Source of the DNA: Oceanospirillaceae bacterium
GTDB lineage: Bacteria > Pseudomonadota > Gammaproteobacteria > Pseudomonadales > Oceanobacteraceae
Direction of reading: 5' to 3'
Assembly (NCBI GenBank): GCA_002724925.1
Contig: PBQA01000024.1
Location: 1-64,000 of the forward strand
Length of the DNA: 64,000 bases
The notes under the pieces were generated by a model. The model did not search any database. It was not told the DNA's origin and worked only from the letters and a program-made list of their open reading frames with translations. The number at the start of each line of letters is the position of its first letter. Within the stretch, counting starts at the first letter, position 1. Positions 24,966 through 36,034 of this stretch are shown here, in pieces. Position numbers and translations under genes: made by a program.

Positions 24966-26622
24966 AGACAGCCTCCTTAAATGGGGTGTGACCAACGCGG
25001 CGGTAGACTTCGAGGAAAGATTCTCCGTCGTTACGCTGGTCTACATAGAAATCGAGAATCTTAGCGATGACATCTGGCATCGCTTCGCGTGCGAATGACG
25101 GGCCGAGGATCTTGCCCAGAGAAGAACCGTCCGCATCGTTACCACCAGAGTTGCCACCCAGCGATACCTGATAGAACTCTTCACCTTTCTTGTCGACACC
25201 CAATACGCCGATGTTACCGACATGGTGGTGACCGCAGGCGTTCATGCAGCCCGAGATGTTCAGGTCGATCTCGCCCAGATCCCAGAGGTAATCCAGATCT
25301 TCGAAGCGCGCCTGAATGGCTTCCGCAACAGGGATCGACTTAGCATTCGCCAGTGCACAGAAATCACCGCCAGGGCAGCAGATCATGTCAGTGAGCAGGC
25401 CCAGTGTTGGTGTGGCCATACCCAGATCTTTCAGTTTCTGCCACAAACCAAACAGATCAGTCTGCTCAACATCTGCCAGTACCAGGTTCTGGTTATGCGT
25501 AGAACGTAGCTCACCGAAGCTGTACTCGTCAGCGAGATCGGCTACTTGATCAAGTTGCTCAGCGGTGATGTCACCTGGTGGCGTACCAATCTGCTTCAGT
25601 GTCAGCGTCACTACAGCGTAACCAGGTTTCTTATGACTGCGGACGTTACGCTCCATCCAGCGAGAGAATGCTTTATTCTCGTTACGTGCTACTTCAAGCT
25701 CTGCCGTCGCATCAGTCAGTGTTTTGTATGCAGGGTCAACAAAGTGCTGTTTAACACGCTCAAGCTCAGCTTGAGTCAGCTTGCCTTCGCCATCTTTTAA
25801 GCGATTGAATTCAGCGTCAACGAGCTCGCGCATGCGATCAATACCCAAAGCTTTTACCAGGATCTTGATGCGTGCCTTGTACTTGTTGTCACGACGACCG
25901 AACTGGTTGTAAACGCGGATAGTTGCGTCCAGGTAAGTCAGCAGGTCTTCTTCTGGCAGGAAGGCACAGATCTCTTCGCCCAGAATTGGGGTACGACCCA
26001 GGCCACCACCGACAAGTACTCGGTAACCGATTTCGCCAGCGTCGTTCTTGACGATATTGATGCCGATATCGTGCATCGTAATTGCCGCACGGTCCTGGCC
26101 AGGCACTGCATTGACTGCGATCTTGAACTTACGCGGCAGGAATGCGAACTCCGGGTGGAAGGTTGACCACTGACGAATGATTTCGCAGTACGGGCGTGGG
26201 TCCACGATTTCTTCTGCAATAACACCGGCGTACTCATCAGTCGTGGTGTTACGGATACAGTTACCACTGGTCTGCACGGCGTGCATCTGTACTTCGGCAA
26301 GGTCCGCAAGGATCTGTGGGCACTGCTCCAGCTCTGGCCAGTTGAACTGAACGTTCTGGCGCGTCGAGATGTGTGCGTACCCTTTGTCATAAGTGCGGGC
26401 GACATAAGCCAGCTTACGCACCTGAGCAGAGTTAAGTGCGCCGTAAGGCACTGCGACACGAAGCATTGGTGCATAGCGCTGCACATAAATGCCGTTCTGC
26501 AGTCGCAGTGGCAGGAACTCTTCTTCAGAGATCTTACCGTCCAGATAGCGCTCCATCTGACCCTTGAACTGGGCGACGCGCTCGTTCAGCAATTGCTGAT
26601 CGTACTGATCGTATACGTACAT
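24949..26622 (-). CDS. cysI: Assimilatory sulfite reductase hemoprotein (nitrite/sulfite reductase family)
   Basis: From ATG 26622 the protein has 557 residues. It contains two ferredoxin-like half-domains and the siroheme-[4Fe-4S] cysteines in CCPGGDFCALA and ISGCMNACGHHHVG. The N-terminal part has LRLQNGIYVQRYAPMLRVAVPYG and the siroheme-binding TSGNCIRNTT region. It reduces sulfite to sulfide for cysteine biosynthesis in the cytosol. No flavoprotein CysJ is encoded beside it; this matches the ferredoxin-linked variants found with DUF934. It shares a 250-base divergent promoter region with the cholesterol-oxidase-like gene. Confidence 0.93.
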   Translation of the reverse strand: MYVYDQYDQQLLNERVAQFKGQMERYLDGKISEEEFLPLRLQNGIYVQRYAPMLRVAVPYGALNSAQVRKLAYVARTYDKGYAHISTRQNVQFNWPELEQCPQILADLAEVQMHAVQTSGNCIRNTTTDEYAGVIAEEIVDPRPYCEIIRQWSTFHPEFAFLPRKFKIAVNAVPGQDRAAITMHDIGINIVKNDAGEIGYRVLVGGGLGRTPILGEEICAFLPEEDLLTYLDATIRVYNQFGRRDNKYKARIKILVKALGIDRMRELVDAEFNRLKDGEGKLTQAELERVKQHFVDPAYKTLTDATAELEVARNENKAFSRWMERNVRSHKKPGYAVVTLTLKQIGTPPGDITAEQLDQVADLADEYSFGELRSTHNQNLVLADVEQTDLFGLWQKLKDLGMATPTLGLLTDMICCPGGDFCALANAKSIPVAEAIQARFEDLDYLWDLGEIDLNISGCMNACGHHHVGNIGVLGVDKKGEEFYQVSLGGNSGGNDADGSSLGKILGPSFAREAMPDVIAKILDFYVDQRNDGESFLEVYRRVGHTPFKEAVYGKPD

Positions 26623-26876
26623 AGTGATCCGGTTGCAATAATTGGAGTTATAGAAATAGGGGCGCACTTTAGCCTGAAACGGCTTATCTGAAAATCAGAA
26701 AATGCGAATATTACTAATCGGTTTTACAGAACGTTTTACGGGTGCAGCTGCGAATTCACAGGCTTTTAAAGACAATGAGACACACGTGCCCCAAAGAAAC
26801 GATTGTTGATAGATAGGCGCAGTGAAATCGCAGAGAATGAGGTGACTGGATACCACAATAATACATAAGGATTCCC

Positions 26877-28589
26877 ATGAGCAGCACGCATAAACCGTCT
26901 CAGAACAACAAATCTACAAAAGCCGGTGAAAATTCATCAGGCATGACTCGTCGGGCATTTCTAGGTCGTTCGGCGATGACCGCTGCTGCCACGGCAGGTG
27001 CCACTACCGTGAGCCTTGCAGTAATCAGCCCGAAGGCAGAAGCCGGTTGGTGGGATGTGTTTGAACCTGCTACGCCTCACACTCCCGTCAGTATTGCGCC
27101 ATATTACACGGCAATCACGGTGGGTACGGGGTATGGCTCATCGGTAACCGCATTGCGCCTCGGGGAAGCGGGAATAGATACCCTGATGATTGAAATGGGC
27201 CAGCTTTGGGATCAGTTGGCGTCCGACGGCAAGGTGCATTGCAACATGATCAATGCAGATGCTCGATCTATGTGGTTCAAAGACCGTACAGAAGCACCCG
27301 TCTCGAACATACTCGGTTTGCCATTGGTCGATCGCAATATTGATCGCTATCCGGGGGTTTTAGATACCTTGTCTTACGACAATATGAAGGTGTATCTCGG
27401 GCGCGGTGTAGGCGGCGGTTCTCTCGTCAACGGTGGCATGGCGGTAGTGCCTAAGCGTGCGTTTTTTGAAGAGATACTACCGGATGTTGGCGCTGACGAT
27501 ATGTACGACCGTTGGTACCCGCTGGCGCAGAGTATGCTGCACGTTAATAGTGTCACGGATGAGGTGTACGAATCTGATTACTATCAGTTCAGCCGCATGG
27601 CTGAAACGTGCGCGCACAAAGCCGGGTTCCAGACCTCCGATGTGCCGAACGTCTACGACTTTGATTACATGGCCGAAGAAATCGCCGGCAATGTCGAGCC
27701 CTCCGCGACCGCGAACGAAGTCATCTATGGCAATAATCACGGGAAACAAAGCCTGGATAAAAACTACATTCCGCAAGCTATCGGGACCGGCAATGTCACG
27801 CTGCGTACCATGACACGAGTGGCCTCGATCACCCAGGGTGCGAATGGTGTTTATACGCTCCAACTGGAAACCATTAATGTGGCAGGCGACATTGTCGAAC
27901 GACTCAGCGTGCAGTGTCGGTACCTGTTTTTAGGAGCGGGTACGATGGGCACAACGGAACTTCTGATGCGTGCGAGAGAAACCGGTGCGCTACCCGCACT
28001 CAGCGATGAAATCGGCCAGGGCTGGGGCAATAACGGCAACTTTATGGTGTCGATTGCCAACCCGTTGTGGAAACTTACCGGCGCTAAACAGTCAGGGATG
28101 CCGGTGCGTGGAATAGATAACTGGGATGACCCTGAGGCCCAGGTGTTCGCTGAAATAGCGCCGTTTCCGGCGGGTATCGAGACCTACACAAGTCTGTTTC
28201 TGGCGATTACTAATAACCCTGAACGGGGGTATATGACCTATGATGCAACTGCTGACAACGTAAGGTTGCATTGGGGGCCGGATCAGTCGCAGCCTTCCTT
28301 TGATGCTGCGAAGAAAGTATTCGACCGCTACAACAAAGCGAACTACTGCCACTACCGACGAGGACTGTTCGAGGGCAATCAGCCGTACGCCGACTTCTTT
28401 ACCTATCATCCGCTGGGCGGCTGCCTGCTTGGCAAGGCAACTGACCTTTATGGCCGATTGAAGGGGTACGACAACCTTTATACCGTTGATGGTTCGCTGA
28501 TTCCGGGGAATGTGGGGGTGAATCCATTTCTGACGATTACTGCACTCGCCGAAAGGAATATTCATAAAATCCTGAGAGAAGATTTTTGA
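26877..28589 (+). CDS. GMC-family cholesterol oxidase-like enzyme with Tat signal
   Basis: The 570-residue protein has a Tat signal (TRRAFLGRSAMTAAATAG, twin arginines at 25-26) so it should be exported folded with FAD. The FAD-binding loop is VGTGYGSSV (residues 82-90), and the GRGVGGGSLVNGGMAV segment is the GMC signature. The sequence closely follows actinobacterial type I cholesterol oxidases, including EVIYGNNHGKQSLDK, and the catalytic residues are all present: Glu435 in PAGIETYTS, His511 in YHPLGG and Asn549 in VGVNPF, corresponding to Glu361, His447 and Asn485 of the Streptomyces enzyme. It should oxidise and isomerise 3-beta-hydroxysteroids. No other steroid genes lie nearby, so the natural substrate may be another sterol or hopanoid. 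Confidence 0.87.
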   Translation: MSSTHKPSQNNKSTKAGENSSGMTRRAFLGRSAMTAAATAGATTVSLAVISPKAEAGWWDVFEPATPHTPVSIAPYYTAITVGTGYGSSVTALRLGEAGIDTLMIEMGQLWDQLASDGKVHCNMINADARSMWFKDRTEAPVSNILGLPLVDRNIDRYPGVLDTLSYDNMKVYLGRGVGGGSLVNGGMAVVPKRAFFEEILPDVGADDMYDRWYPLAQSMLHVNSVTDEVYESDYYQFSRMAETCAHKAGFQTSDVPNVYDFDYMAEEIAGNVEPSATANEVIYGNNHGKQSLDKNYIPQAIGTGNVTLRTMTRVASITQGANGVYTLQLETINVAGDIVERLSVQCRYLFLGAGTMGTTELLMRARETGALPALSDEIGQGWGNNGNFMVSIANPLWKLTGAKQSGMPVRGIDNWDDPEAQVFAEIAPFPAGIETYTSLFLAITNNPERGYMTYDATADNVRLHWGPDQSQPSFDAAKKVFDRYNKANYCHYRRGLFEGNQPYADFFTYHPLGGCLLGKATDLYGRLKGYDNLYTVDGSLIPGNVGVNPFLTITALAERNIHKILREDF

Positions 28590-28625
28590 TTGTTGCAGAG
28601 AACCGGGGGCGCTGGTCGTGACTGC

Positions 28626-29360
28626 TTAGTGCAATCCGACCGGGCGGGCATCAAGAATCAGACGTTCCGGGTAATCGGTGAATACCGCCTGAACTCCGGC
28701 ACGATACATTTTCTGCGCGGTTTCAAAATCATTGACGGTGTAGCAGGCCATGGGAGTTCCGGCTTCATGAATATCTTTGATAACGGCTTCGTCATAGAAG
28801 TCGGCCGCAAAATGCAGCCCAGTGGCGCCGACTTCCTCCAGACGATTGAACCAGTCACGGGGGATCGCCTCGACATTCAGTGCGCGGGTATATTCAGGCA
28901 GAAACTCCCGCGCAGCGTAGAGAGCGTGGACGTTAAAGCTCGATAATAGAAGGGTGTGTTCGAACGGCACCTGCTTTAAGGCTTGTTTCATCGCCCAGAC
29001 GGTTTCCGTCTCGCGGCCTATGGTCGGTTTGATTTCAATGTTCAGATTCAGATTGAGCTGGTTTGCTAGCGCCAGAAGCTCTGTCATGGTGAGGATTTTC
29101 TCGTCTGAATTAAACGGCGAATACCAAGTGCCTGCATCCAGAGACTTGAGCTCGGCCAATGTTTTCTGAATCACCAGGCCGCGACCATCGGTGCAACGAT
29201 TTACGTCGGAATCGTGAAATACAACAGCAACGTTATCAGAACTGATCGTGACGTCGACCTCGACCCATTCGGCGTTCAGGCGTGCCGCTTCGCGGATGGC
29301 TGCGGCAGTGTTTTCGGGTGCATGACCGCTAGCGCCGCGATGAGCGATCACCGGCTTCAT
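28626..29360 (-). CDS. Cytosolic glycerophosphodiester phosphodiesterase (UgpQ-like)
   Basis: From the internal ATG 29360 the protein has 244 residues and no signal peptide, so it resembles the cytosolic UgpQ rather than periplasmic GlpQ. The catalytic GDPD motifs are complete: IAHRGASGHAPENT, EVDVTISSDNVAVVFHD, and NLNIEIKP. It hydrolyses glycerophosphodiesters to glycerol 3-phosphate and an alcohol. The frame extends 15 residues upstream to 29405, but the start at the conserved MKPVIAHRG is more likely; neither start has a good ribosome site. It stands alone between the cholesterol-oxidase gene (convergent) and the MATE gene. Confidence 0.9.
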   Translation of the reverse strand: MKPVIAHRGASGHAPENTAAAIREAARLNAEWVEVDVTISSDNVAVVFHDSDVNRCTDGRGLVIQKTLAELKSLDAGTWYSPFNSDEKILTMTELLALANQLNLNLNIEIKPTIGRETETVWAMKQALKQVPFEHTLLLSSFNVHALYAAREFLPEYTRALNVEAIPRDWFNRLEEVGATGLHFAADFYDEAVIKDIHEAGTPMACYTVNDFETAQKMYRAGVQAVFTDYPERLILDARPVGLH

Positions 29361-29567
29361 CTGGGTGTAAGCCGAGGGGATGATGTTAATTCTGTTCAGC
29401 GGCATATCAGAAGCTCAGAAAGCAGTAGATTTTCCTGTACGCTAAACCGCCTTGCCGATTCGGGCAAGTAATAAGTCGTGAGTCAGGTTTCTGAGTGCGC
29501 GCCACTTTGTATTTGCTCCATGTTTCTGCGCGCAGATTACCACGCTTTGTGCTGTCGCCATGGGCCT

Positions 29568-30941
29568 TCAGACCCGGATGTGCGACCAGTGCTTGCGGCT
29601 CCAAATAGCCCCGTAGATTACCGCGAGCGACATACGCTGGCAGGCCTGCAGAATCCAGATGCCCGTGAGGCCATAGCCCAGATACGGGCCTATGCACCAT
29701 GCCAGTGGCAGGAATACGATCCACTGCATCACCAGGTTGATTTTGAGCACCTGCTTACTGGCACCAGCACCGAGCAGTGTTTGATTGAATATGATGGATG
29801 CCACTTCGAATGCGATGGCGAAACCAAGGATGCGAAGCGGCCAGGTGCCTAATTCAATCAGGGCTGGGTCGTTGGTGAATATGTTTAATACCGCCTGAGG
29901 CGCAACCCACATCGGCAGACCGAGGATGGCCATAATCACCACGGATACTCTCAATACATCCCAACCCCAGCGATGGGCGTTTTCTTTCTCTTCTGCGCCT
30001 AATGCATGGCCGACCAGGCTGGCGCCAGCAATACCCAAGCCGACTGCCGGCATGATCAGCATCAGCGACAGCTGTGTCAGAATATGGCCTATAGCCTGTT
30101 CCTGGGTGCCTATCAGACCGATGATCCAGAACAGTACGCTCAGACCGAGAGCAAACAGTGTCTGACTGACCGAATTCGGGATCGCCAGGCGTACCAGTTG
30201 GCGGATGGTGTGGCGGCTGAGGTGATACAACTGGCGGAAGCGGGTATCGAGAGCAAAGGTGCGCCAGTAAAAGAGGGTGGCGGCAAGTACCAGAGAGGCC
30301 GCGGAGCCCATGCCGGAACCTACAGCGCCGAAACCTTCCCAGTAGGTTGTGCCGAGCACCGTCAAGCCAAAGATCAGGAAGTAGCTGAACACAATATTGC
30401 TCAGGTGCATGATCAAGGCGATCTTCAGGTATACCGCGCTTTCGCCGATGCCGCTCCAGAAGCCCCGGAATACAAAGGTCATGCCGACAAAGGTGAGGGC
30501 AGCGGTGCGCCATGAAAAGTACTCAGACGCTACTGCAACCACGGCGGCATCGTCGGTGTAAAAACCTATGTACTGCTCGGCGAAGGCCACAAACAGTATC
30601 GTCGAGGGGACTCCTATCAACAGAGTCAGGAACAGGCCAGCAAATAAGGGCTCTGTGGTTCTGTGGTGGCGTTTAGCGCCATAGTGCCGGGCAACTATGG
30701 CCTGCACGGCGGCAGAGAGCCCCATCATCACCGAAACGCAGAGGAAATTGGCGTAGCTGCCAATGCCGACACCCGCGAGGGCGACGTCATTCAGCTGGCC
30801 CACCATGGCGGCGTCGATTAGGTTGGTGATGCTTTGCGACAGCATGCTGCCGATGATTGGAATGCCGATCACCAGAATGCGATTAAGCCGCGCCAGTTCG
30901 ACGCGGCTTAATCTTGACAGCAGCAGGCGGCTGAACTGCAT
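29568..30941 (-). CDS. MATE-family efflux transporter (DinF/NorM-like)
   Basis: The 457-residue membrane protein has about 12 transmembrane helices in two homologous halves, the usual MATE plan. The N-terminal segment IPIIGSMLSQSITNLIDAAMVGQL contains the conserved start of the first MatE repeat, and the second repeat starts around residue 235 with LVRLAIPNSVSQTLF. Such pumps exchange Na+ or H+ for cationic drugs or metabolites. The gene begins 16 bases after metH ends, on the same strand, so it is likely transcribed with metH; whether the proteins are functionally linked is unclear. Confidence 0.9.
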   Translation of the reverse strand: MQFSRLLLSRLSRVELARLNRILVIGIPIIGSMLSQSITNLIDAAMVGQLNDVALAGVGIGSYANFLCVSVMMGLSAAVQAIVARHYGAKRHHRTTEPLFAGLFLTLLIGVPSTILFVAFAEQYIGFYTDDAAVVAVASEYFSWRTAALTFVGMTFVFRGFWSGIGESAVYLKIALIMHLSNIVFSYFLIFGLTVLGTTYWEGFGAVGSGMGSAASLVLAATLFYWRTFALDTRFRQLYHLSRHTIRQLVRLAIPNSVSQTLFALGLSVLFWIIGLIGTQEQAIGHILTQLSLMLIMPAVGLGIAGASLVGHALGAEEKENAHRWGWDVLRVSVVIMAILGLPMWVAPQAVLNIFTNDPALIELGTWPLRILGFAIAFEVASIIFNQTLLGAGASKQVLKINLVMQWIVFLPLAWCIGPYLGYGLTGIWILQACQRMSLAVIYGAIWSRKHWSHIRV

Positions 30942-30957
30942 ATCAGTTCAGACCCTC

Positions 30958-33900
30958 TTAGCGATCGTAAGACAGGTTGGGCGCCAGCCAGCGCTCCATC
31001 TGCTCCAGCTCCATATCCTTACGGGCGGCGATGTCGGTAACCTGATCCTTATCGATCTTACCAAGGCCGAAGTACTTCGACTCAGGATGCGAGAAATACC
31101 AGCCGCTGACAGATGCCGCTGGCGTCATGGCGAAGTTTTCAGTCAGAAAAACACCGGTGTTAGCTTCACCGTCGAGCAGAGCAAACAGTGTCGCTTTCTC
31201 TGTGTGGTCCGGGCAGGCAGGGTAGCCTGGCGCTGGACGAATGCCTTGATACTTTTCCTTGATCAGAGCTTCGTTGTCCAGTTGCTCATCGGCTGCGTAG
31301 CCCCAGAGATCTTTACGAACGATTTCGTGCATACGCTCAGCGAACGCCTCGGCAAGTCGGTCAGCCAGCGCTTTCATCATGATGCTGTTGTAATCATCGT
31401 GGTTGGCATCAAATTCGTTAGCAAGTTTTTCTGCTTCGATGCCTGCGGTCACAATAAAGCCGCCCATGTAGTCTTCCACTGTTTTACCGTTGACAGTACC
31501 TTCTGGCGCAACGAAATCGGCCAGCGAGTAGTTAGGCTGACTGGTTGGCTTGTCGGTCTGCTGGCGAAGTTGATGCAGTACAGCGAGTTCCTCAGAACCG
31601 TCTTCGTTGAAAACTACGATGTCATCATTGCCGCGCTTGTTCGCTGGCCAAAGCCCTACAACACCGCGCGCGTTGAACAGTTTCTCATCAACAATGCGCT
31701 TAAGCATCGCCTGGGCGTCTTTGAACAGGTTGGTTGCGGCTTCACCGACCACTTCGTCTTCGAGAATACGAGGGAATTTACCCGCCAGTTCCCACGACAT
31801 AAAGAACGGCGTCCAGTCGATGTAATCCACCAGCTCGGCCAGATCGAAATTTTCGTAAACGCTCAGGCCAAGCTTGTTTGGCTTCGGCGGATGATAGTTC
31901 GCCCAGTCTGCGCTGAATGCGTTCTCGCAGGCCTTTTCGTATGGCAGTAGGGCCTTCGCTTTGCGGTTGGCGTTGCGTTCACGCACCGCAATGTACTCTT
32001 CGCGGCGCTCTTCGATGAACACTTTTTTGGCCTCAGGAGAAACCAGTTTCTGAGCAACACCCACGGCGCGCGAAGCATCCGGCACATAGACAGCAATGTC
32101 ATTCTGGAACTGTGGTTCAATTTTAACGGCAGTGTGTGCTTTGGATGTGGTGGCGCCACCGATCATCAGCGGTACATGATAGTCCAGGCGCTGCATCTCA
32201 CGAGCGACGTGCACCATCTCATCCAGAGAAGGCGTGATCAGACCCGAGAGGCCGATGATGTCGCAGTTTTCTTCTTTGGCCACTTTCAGAATCTTGTCGG
32301 CAGGGACCATTACGCCCAGATCAACCACTTCGAAGTTATTGCACTGCAGAACAACGCCAACGATATTCTTACCGATGTCGTGAACGTCGCCCTTTACGGT
32401 CGCCATCAGGATTTTGCCCTGAGACTCAGACTTCCCGTCTTTTTCAGCTTCGATATAGGGCAGCAGGTAAGCGACGGCTTGTTTCATAACTCGGGCGCTT
32501 TTTACCACCTGTGGCAGGAACATTTTACCTGAGCCGAACAGGTCACCGACCACGTTCATGCCGTCCATCAGCGGACCTTCGATCACCTGAATGGGGCGGT
32601 CGAACATCTGGCGGGCTTCTTCGGTGTCTTCTTCAACGTAAGAGTTGATGCCTTTAACGAGTGCGTGAGTCAGACGTTCAGCGACGGGCAGGGAACGCCA
32701 CTCTTCGCTCTCTTTCTCTTGAACAGAACCGTCGCCGCGGTACTTTTCAGCAATTTCGAGAAGGCGGTCGGTACCGTCTTCGCGCTTGTTAAGAATGACG
32801 TCCTCAACGCGATCTTTCAGCTCGGCTGGCAAGTCGTCGTATACCGCTAACTGGCCGGCATTAACGATACCCATGCTGAGTCCGTTCTGGATGGCGTAGT
32901 ACAGGAATACCGAGTGAATGGCTTCACGTACCGGCTCGTTGCCACGGAACGAAAAGGACACGTTACTCACGCCGCCGGAGATCTTGGCGTGTGGCAGATT
33001 CTCGGTGATGTACTTACAGCTGTTGATGAAATCAACCGCGTAGTTGTTGTGCTCTTCAATCCCTGTGGCAACGGCAAAGATGTTCGGGTCGAAGATGATG
33101 TCTTCGGGTGCGAAGCCGACCTTATCAACCAGAACACGATAGGAGCGTTCACAGATTTCGTTCTTACGCTGCTCGGTATCGGCCTGGCCTTTTTCATCAA
33201 AGGCCATAACGACAACGGCCGCGCCATAGCGTTTGCAACGCTTGGCTTTCTCAATGAACTCCTCTTCGCCTTCTTTGAGTGAGATGGAGTTAACGATGGC
33301 CTTGCCTTGTATGCATTTCAGGCCCGCTTCGATGATCTCCCACTTGGAGGAGTCGACCATCACAGGTACGCGTGCGATATCGGGCTCAGAGGCAATCAGG
33401 TTCAGGTAACGAACCATGGCAGCTTCTGAATCAAGCATGCCTTCGTCCATGTTGATGTCGATGATCTGAGCACCGTTCTCAACCTGAAGGCGGGCAATTT
33501 CCAGCGCCTCGTCGTAGTTTTCTTCTTTGATCAGGCGTTTGAACCTGGCAGAACCAGTGACGTTGGCGCGCTCGCCGACGTTCACGAACAGGCTGGTTTC
33601 ATCGAAGTTGAATGGCTCAAGGCCAGACAAGCGGCACGCCGGTTTTATCTCTGGAATCACGCGCGGCTTGTGCTTTTTGACTGCTTCGGCGATGGCCTTG
33701 ATGTGAGCAGGAGAGGTACCACAGCAGCCACCGATAATGTTCAGAAAGCCGCTGGCAGCGAATTCTTCAACGATTCCTGCCATCTCCGCAGGTGACTGAT
33801 CGTATTCGCCAAATTCGTTTGGCAGGCCCGCATTCGGGTGTGCTGAGACAAAGCAGTGGGACTTGTTCGACAGCTCTTCAACGTGAGGGCGCAGCTCTTC

Positions 33901-34683
33901 TGCACCCAAGGCACAATTGAGGCCAATGGTCAGCGGTTTGGCGTGCGCCAGAGAGTTGTAGAAGGCTTCTGCGGTTTGTCCAGACAAGGTACGGCCTGAG
34001 GCATCGGTAATGGTGCCAGAGATCATGATCGGCAGTTCTTCACCGCGCTGTTCGAAAACTTCCTGTACCGCAAACACCGCCGCTTTTGCATTCAACGTAT
34101 CGAAGACGGTCTCGATCAGAATAATGTCGGCGCCTCCGTCCATCAGGCCTTCGGTGGCCTCGATGTATTCTTCAACCAGCTGATCGAAGGTGATAGCGCG
34201 ATAACCGGGGTCGTTTACGTCTGGTGAAATAGAGCAGGTCTTGCTGGTTGGGCCAAGAACACCGGCAACGTAGCGCGGGATGCCAGTTTCTGCTTCGACC
34301 TCGTCGGCCACCTGACGTGCGACTGCCGCGGCTGCTCGGTTCAGTTCAGGTACCAGGTCTTCCATGTCGTAGTCGGCCTGAGATACGCGGGTAGAGTTGA
34401 AACTGTTTGTTTCAACAATATCTGCGCCGGCCTCGTAATACTGGCGATGGATGCCTGCGATGATCTCGGGCTGGGTGATCACCAAGAGATCGTTGTTGCC
34501 CTTAACATCCTGAGGGATGTCGGCAAAGCGCTCGCCGCGATAGTCCGCTTCTTCCAGCTGATGGCTCTGAATCAGAGTGCCCATGCCGCCGTCCAGAATA
34601 TGTATACGCTCCTGCATGTTCTTTTTCAGAGTCGTAATTCGTTGTTGGCGCTGTTGAATCAGGTTGTCGTTGTTTGAACTCAT
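30958..34683 (-). CDS. metH: MetH, cobalamin-dependent methionine synthase
   Basis: The 1241-residue protein has all four MetH modules. The homocysteine-binding barrel (residues 20-345) has zinc ligands in [10 protein letters not shown] and [11 protein letters not shown]. The pterin-binding barrel (360-640) has [14 protein letters not shown]. The cobalamin module (660-900) has the cofactor-ligand motif [10 protein letters not shown] (DxHxxG) and [13 protein letters not shown]. The C-terminal AdoMet reactivation domain (910-1230) has [15 protein letters not shown]. It transfers the methyl of 5-methyl-THF to homocysteine through cob(I)alamin. The length equals the usual size. I saw no cobalamin or SAH riboswitch in the 170-base divergent region upstream. 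Confidence 0.98.
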   Translation of the reverse strand: MSSNNDNLIQQRQQRITTLKKNMQERIHILDGGMGTLIQSHQLEEADYRGERFADIPQDVKGNNDLLVITQPEIIAGIHRQYYEAGADIVETNSFNSTRVSQADYDMEDLVPELNRAAAAVARQVADEVEAETGIPRYVAGVLGPTSKTCSISPDVNDPGYRAITFDQLVEEYIEATEGLMDGGADIILIETVFDTLNAKAAVFAVQEVFEQRGEELPIMISGTITDASGRTLSGQTAEAFYNSLAHAKPLTIGLNCALGAEELRPHVEELSNKSHCFVSAHPNAGLPNEFGEYDQSPAEMAGIVEEFAASGFLNIIGGCCGTSPAHIKAIAEAVKKHKPRVIPEIKPACRLSGLEPFNFDETSLFVNVGERANVTGSARFKRLIKEENYDEALEIARLQVENGAQIIDINMDEGMLDSEAAMVRYLNLIASEPDIARVPVMVDSSKWEIIEAGLKCIQGKAIVNSISLKEGEEEFIEKAKRCKRYGAAVVVMAFDEKGQADTEQRKNEICERSYRVLVDKVGFAPEDIIFDPNIFAVATGIEEHNNYAVDFINSCKYITENLPHAKISGGVSNVSFSFRGNEPVREAIHSVFLYYAIQNGLSMGIVNAGQLAVYDDLPAELKDRVEDVILNKREDGTDRLLEIAEKYRGDGSVQEKESEEWRSLPVAERLTHALVKGINSYVEEDTEEARQMFDRPIQVIEGPLMDGMNVVGDLFGSGKMFLPQVVKSARVMKQAVAYLLPYIEAEKDGKSESQGKILMATVKGDVHDIGKNIVGVVLQCNNFEVVDLGVMVPADKILKVAKEENCDIIGLSGLITPSLDEMVHVAREMQRLDYHVPLMIGGATTSKAHTAVKIEPQFQNDIAVYVPDASRAVGVAQKLVSPEAKKVFIEERREEYIAVRERNANRKAKALLPYEKACENAFSADWANYHPPKPNKLGLSVYENFDLAELVDYIDWTPFFMSWELAGKFPRILEDEVVGEAATNLFKDAQAMLKRIVDEKLFNARGVVGLWPANKRGNDDIVVFNEDGSEELAVLHQLRQQTDKPTSQPNYSLADFVAPEGTVNGKTVEDYMGGFIVTAGIEAEKLANEFDANHDDYNSIMMKALADRLAEAFAERMHEIVRKDLWGYAADEQLDNEALIKEKYQGIRPAPGYPACPDHTEKATLFALLDGEANTGVFLTENFAMTPAASVSGWYFSHPESKYFGLGKIDKDQVTDIAARKDMELEQMERWLAPNLSYDR

Positions 34684-34856
34684 AACACTATCGGTTAACT
34701 GGCGAAAAATGGCGCCAAATATTACCAGAGTGGATGTGATCTGTCCTGCTTTCGAGTCGATGTGATGTTTTGGATGTAAACCTGAGTGTTTTGCTTGGGT
34801 ATTTCGTAAGAAGCCCCATATACGTTACAATGTGCGCAAGTTTACGAGGGAGTCAT

Positions 34857-35447
34857 ATGACTACATACGTTGAGATTACGCCGGACGCTGAAGAGTACCT
34901 GGCTGGCCTTCTGGAAAAACAGACTGTCGAAGGCATGTCTGTGCGCATTTTTATCACGCAGCCGGGTACGCGGCACGCCGAAACTTGCCTGGCCTATTGC
35001 CGCCCGGACGAAGTGAACCCGAACGATGTGCTGCAGCAGATGGAGAAGCTCAAGGTATATGTCGAGGCAATGAGCATTCCATACCTCGAAGAGTCAAAAA
35101 TCGACTTTGCCAAAGACCGTATGGGTGGCCAGCTGACGATTAAGGCGCCTAATGCCAAGATGCCCAAGGTCACTGACGACAGTCCTGTCGAAGAACGCAT
35201 TAACTACATTCTTTATACTGAGATTAATCCGGGCCTGGCTTCACACGGTGGGGAAGTGTCTCTGGTTGAGCTGACAGACGAGGGTGTTGCCGTTCTGAAG
35301 TTTGGCGGTGGTTGCCAGGGCTGTAGTGCGGTTGATATGACACTGAAAGACGGCGTCGAGGCGACGCTGGTGTCAAAAGTACCAGAGATACAGAGTGTGC
35401 GCGACGTAACGGACCACACACAGACCGACAACGCCTACTTTAAGTAG
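34857..35447 (+). CDS. nfuA: NfuA, iron-sulfur cluster carrier protein
   Basis: From ATG 34857 (GAGGGAG ribosome site) the protein has 196 residues. The N-terminal degenerate A-type domain (residues 1-95) lacks the cluster cysteines of true A-type carriers, as in E. coli NfuA. The C-terminal Nfu domain carries Cys153 and Cys156 in [19 protein letters not shown]. The protein bridges a [4Fe-4S] cluster between two subunits and delivers it to apo-enzymes, especially under oxidative stress. The frame is open further upstream, but only this ATG has a ribosome site and matches the family. It is divergent from metH. Confidence 0.96.
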   Translation: MTTYVEITPDAEEYLAGLLEKQTVEGMSVRIFITQPGTRHAETCLAYCRPDEVNPNDVLQQMEKLKVYVEAMSIPYLEESKIDFAKDRMGGQLTIKAPNAKMPKVTDDSPVEERINYILYTEINPGLASHGGEVSLVELTDEGVAVLKFGGGCQGCSAVDMTLKDGVEATLVSKVPEIQSVRDVTDHTQTDNAYFK

Positions 35448-35547
35448 GCTGAAAGCGAGTCCTGATGGGCCTTCGGGTTGGGTTGAGGTGTCATGAGGTA
35501 ACAGAAAGTGTGCTCCAGTGGGCGGCTTCAGTTACCTCGGGTATCAC

Positions 35548-35850
35548 CTATTGCAGCGATTCGAACGTCGCGCCCGCCCGAAACACCTGGGGTGCTATTT
35601 CCCTGACGCGGCAAACGCGTATTCTGGCTTGCAAGGGCGTCACTGGCCCACTGCCAGGGGCAAGCACAAAATCAGCCAGATCACCGTTCTTCAGCGCAGT
35701 GTGACTTTCGAGTTGAATCCCATGGCTACTGAGATCAATGCACGTCACTTGCTGTGTTACTCCATCGTTGGTGATTAATTGAGCCGGTGCATCAATCTGC
35801 ATTCTCATGTGGCGACGTTTTTCTTCGTAGGTGCGAGACAGTGTTTGCAT
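35548..35850 (-). CDS. Single-domain PilZ protein, probable c-di-GMP receptor
   Basis: The 100-residue protein consists of one PilZ domain. The c-di-GMP-binding elements can be seen: the basic EEKRRHMRMQI region near residue 10-18 (RxxxR) and the DLSSHGIQLES segment near residue 40, corresponding to D/NxSxxG. Such small proteins bind c-di-GMP and act on flagellar or pilus output or exopolysaccharide by protein contact. The start has an AGGGGA ribosome site. The gene stands alone, opposite the rssB-like gene, with a gap of about 180 bases that should contain both promoters. Confidence 0.88.
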   Translation of the reverse strand: MQTLSRTYEEKRRHMRMQIDAPAQLITNDGVTQQVTCIDLSSHGIQLESHTALKNGDLADFVLAPGSGPVTPLQARIRVCRVREIAPQVFRAGATFESLQ

Positions 35851-36034
35851 GCGGTCCCCTTCGGTAGGCTGCGGTACGTTTCAATGCTACTTCTGAATCC
35901 ATAGCAGATATCTAGCAGAGTTCATGCCATTGCCTGTTAAGCCGGCAGCGCTTCTGACAATTGCCTCATAATCGTTGCACTGGTTATGAGTTAGAGGTAC
36001 CGTTCGCCAGATATTCGACGCTGGGGAGAAGCTG

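Noticed and set aside
29854-30513. Minus-strand second frame inside the MATE gene
   Set aside because: It is a shadow of the MATE gene; the main frame carries all the membrane helices.
34684-34856. Possible cobalamin or SAH riboswitch before metH
   Set aside because: I looked for the conserved B12-box and SAH core elements and found neither.
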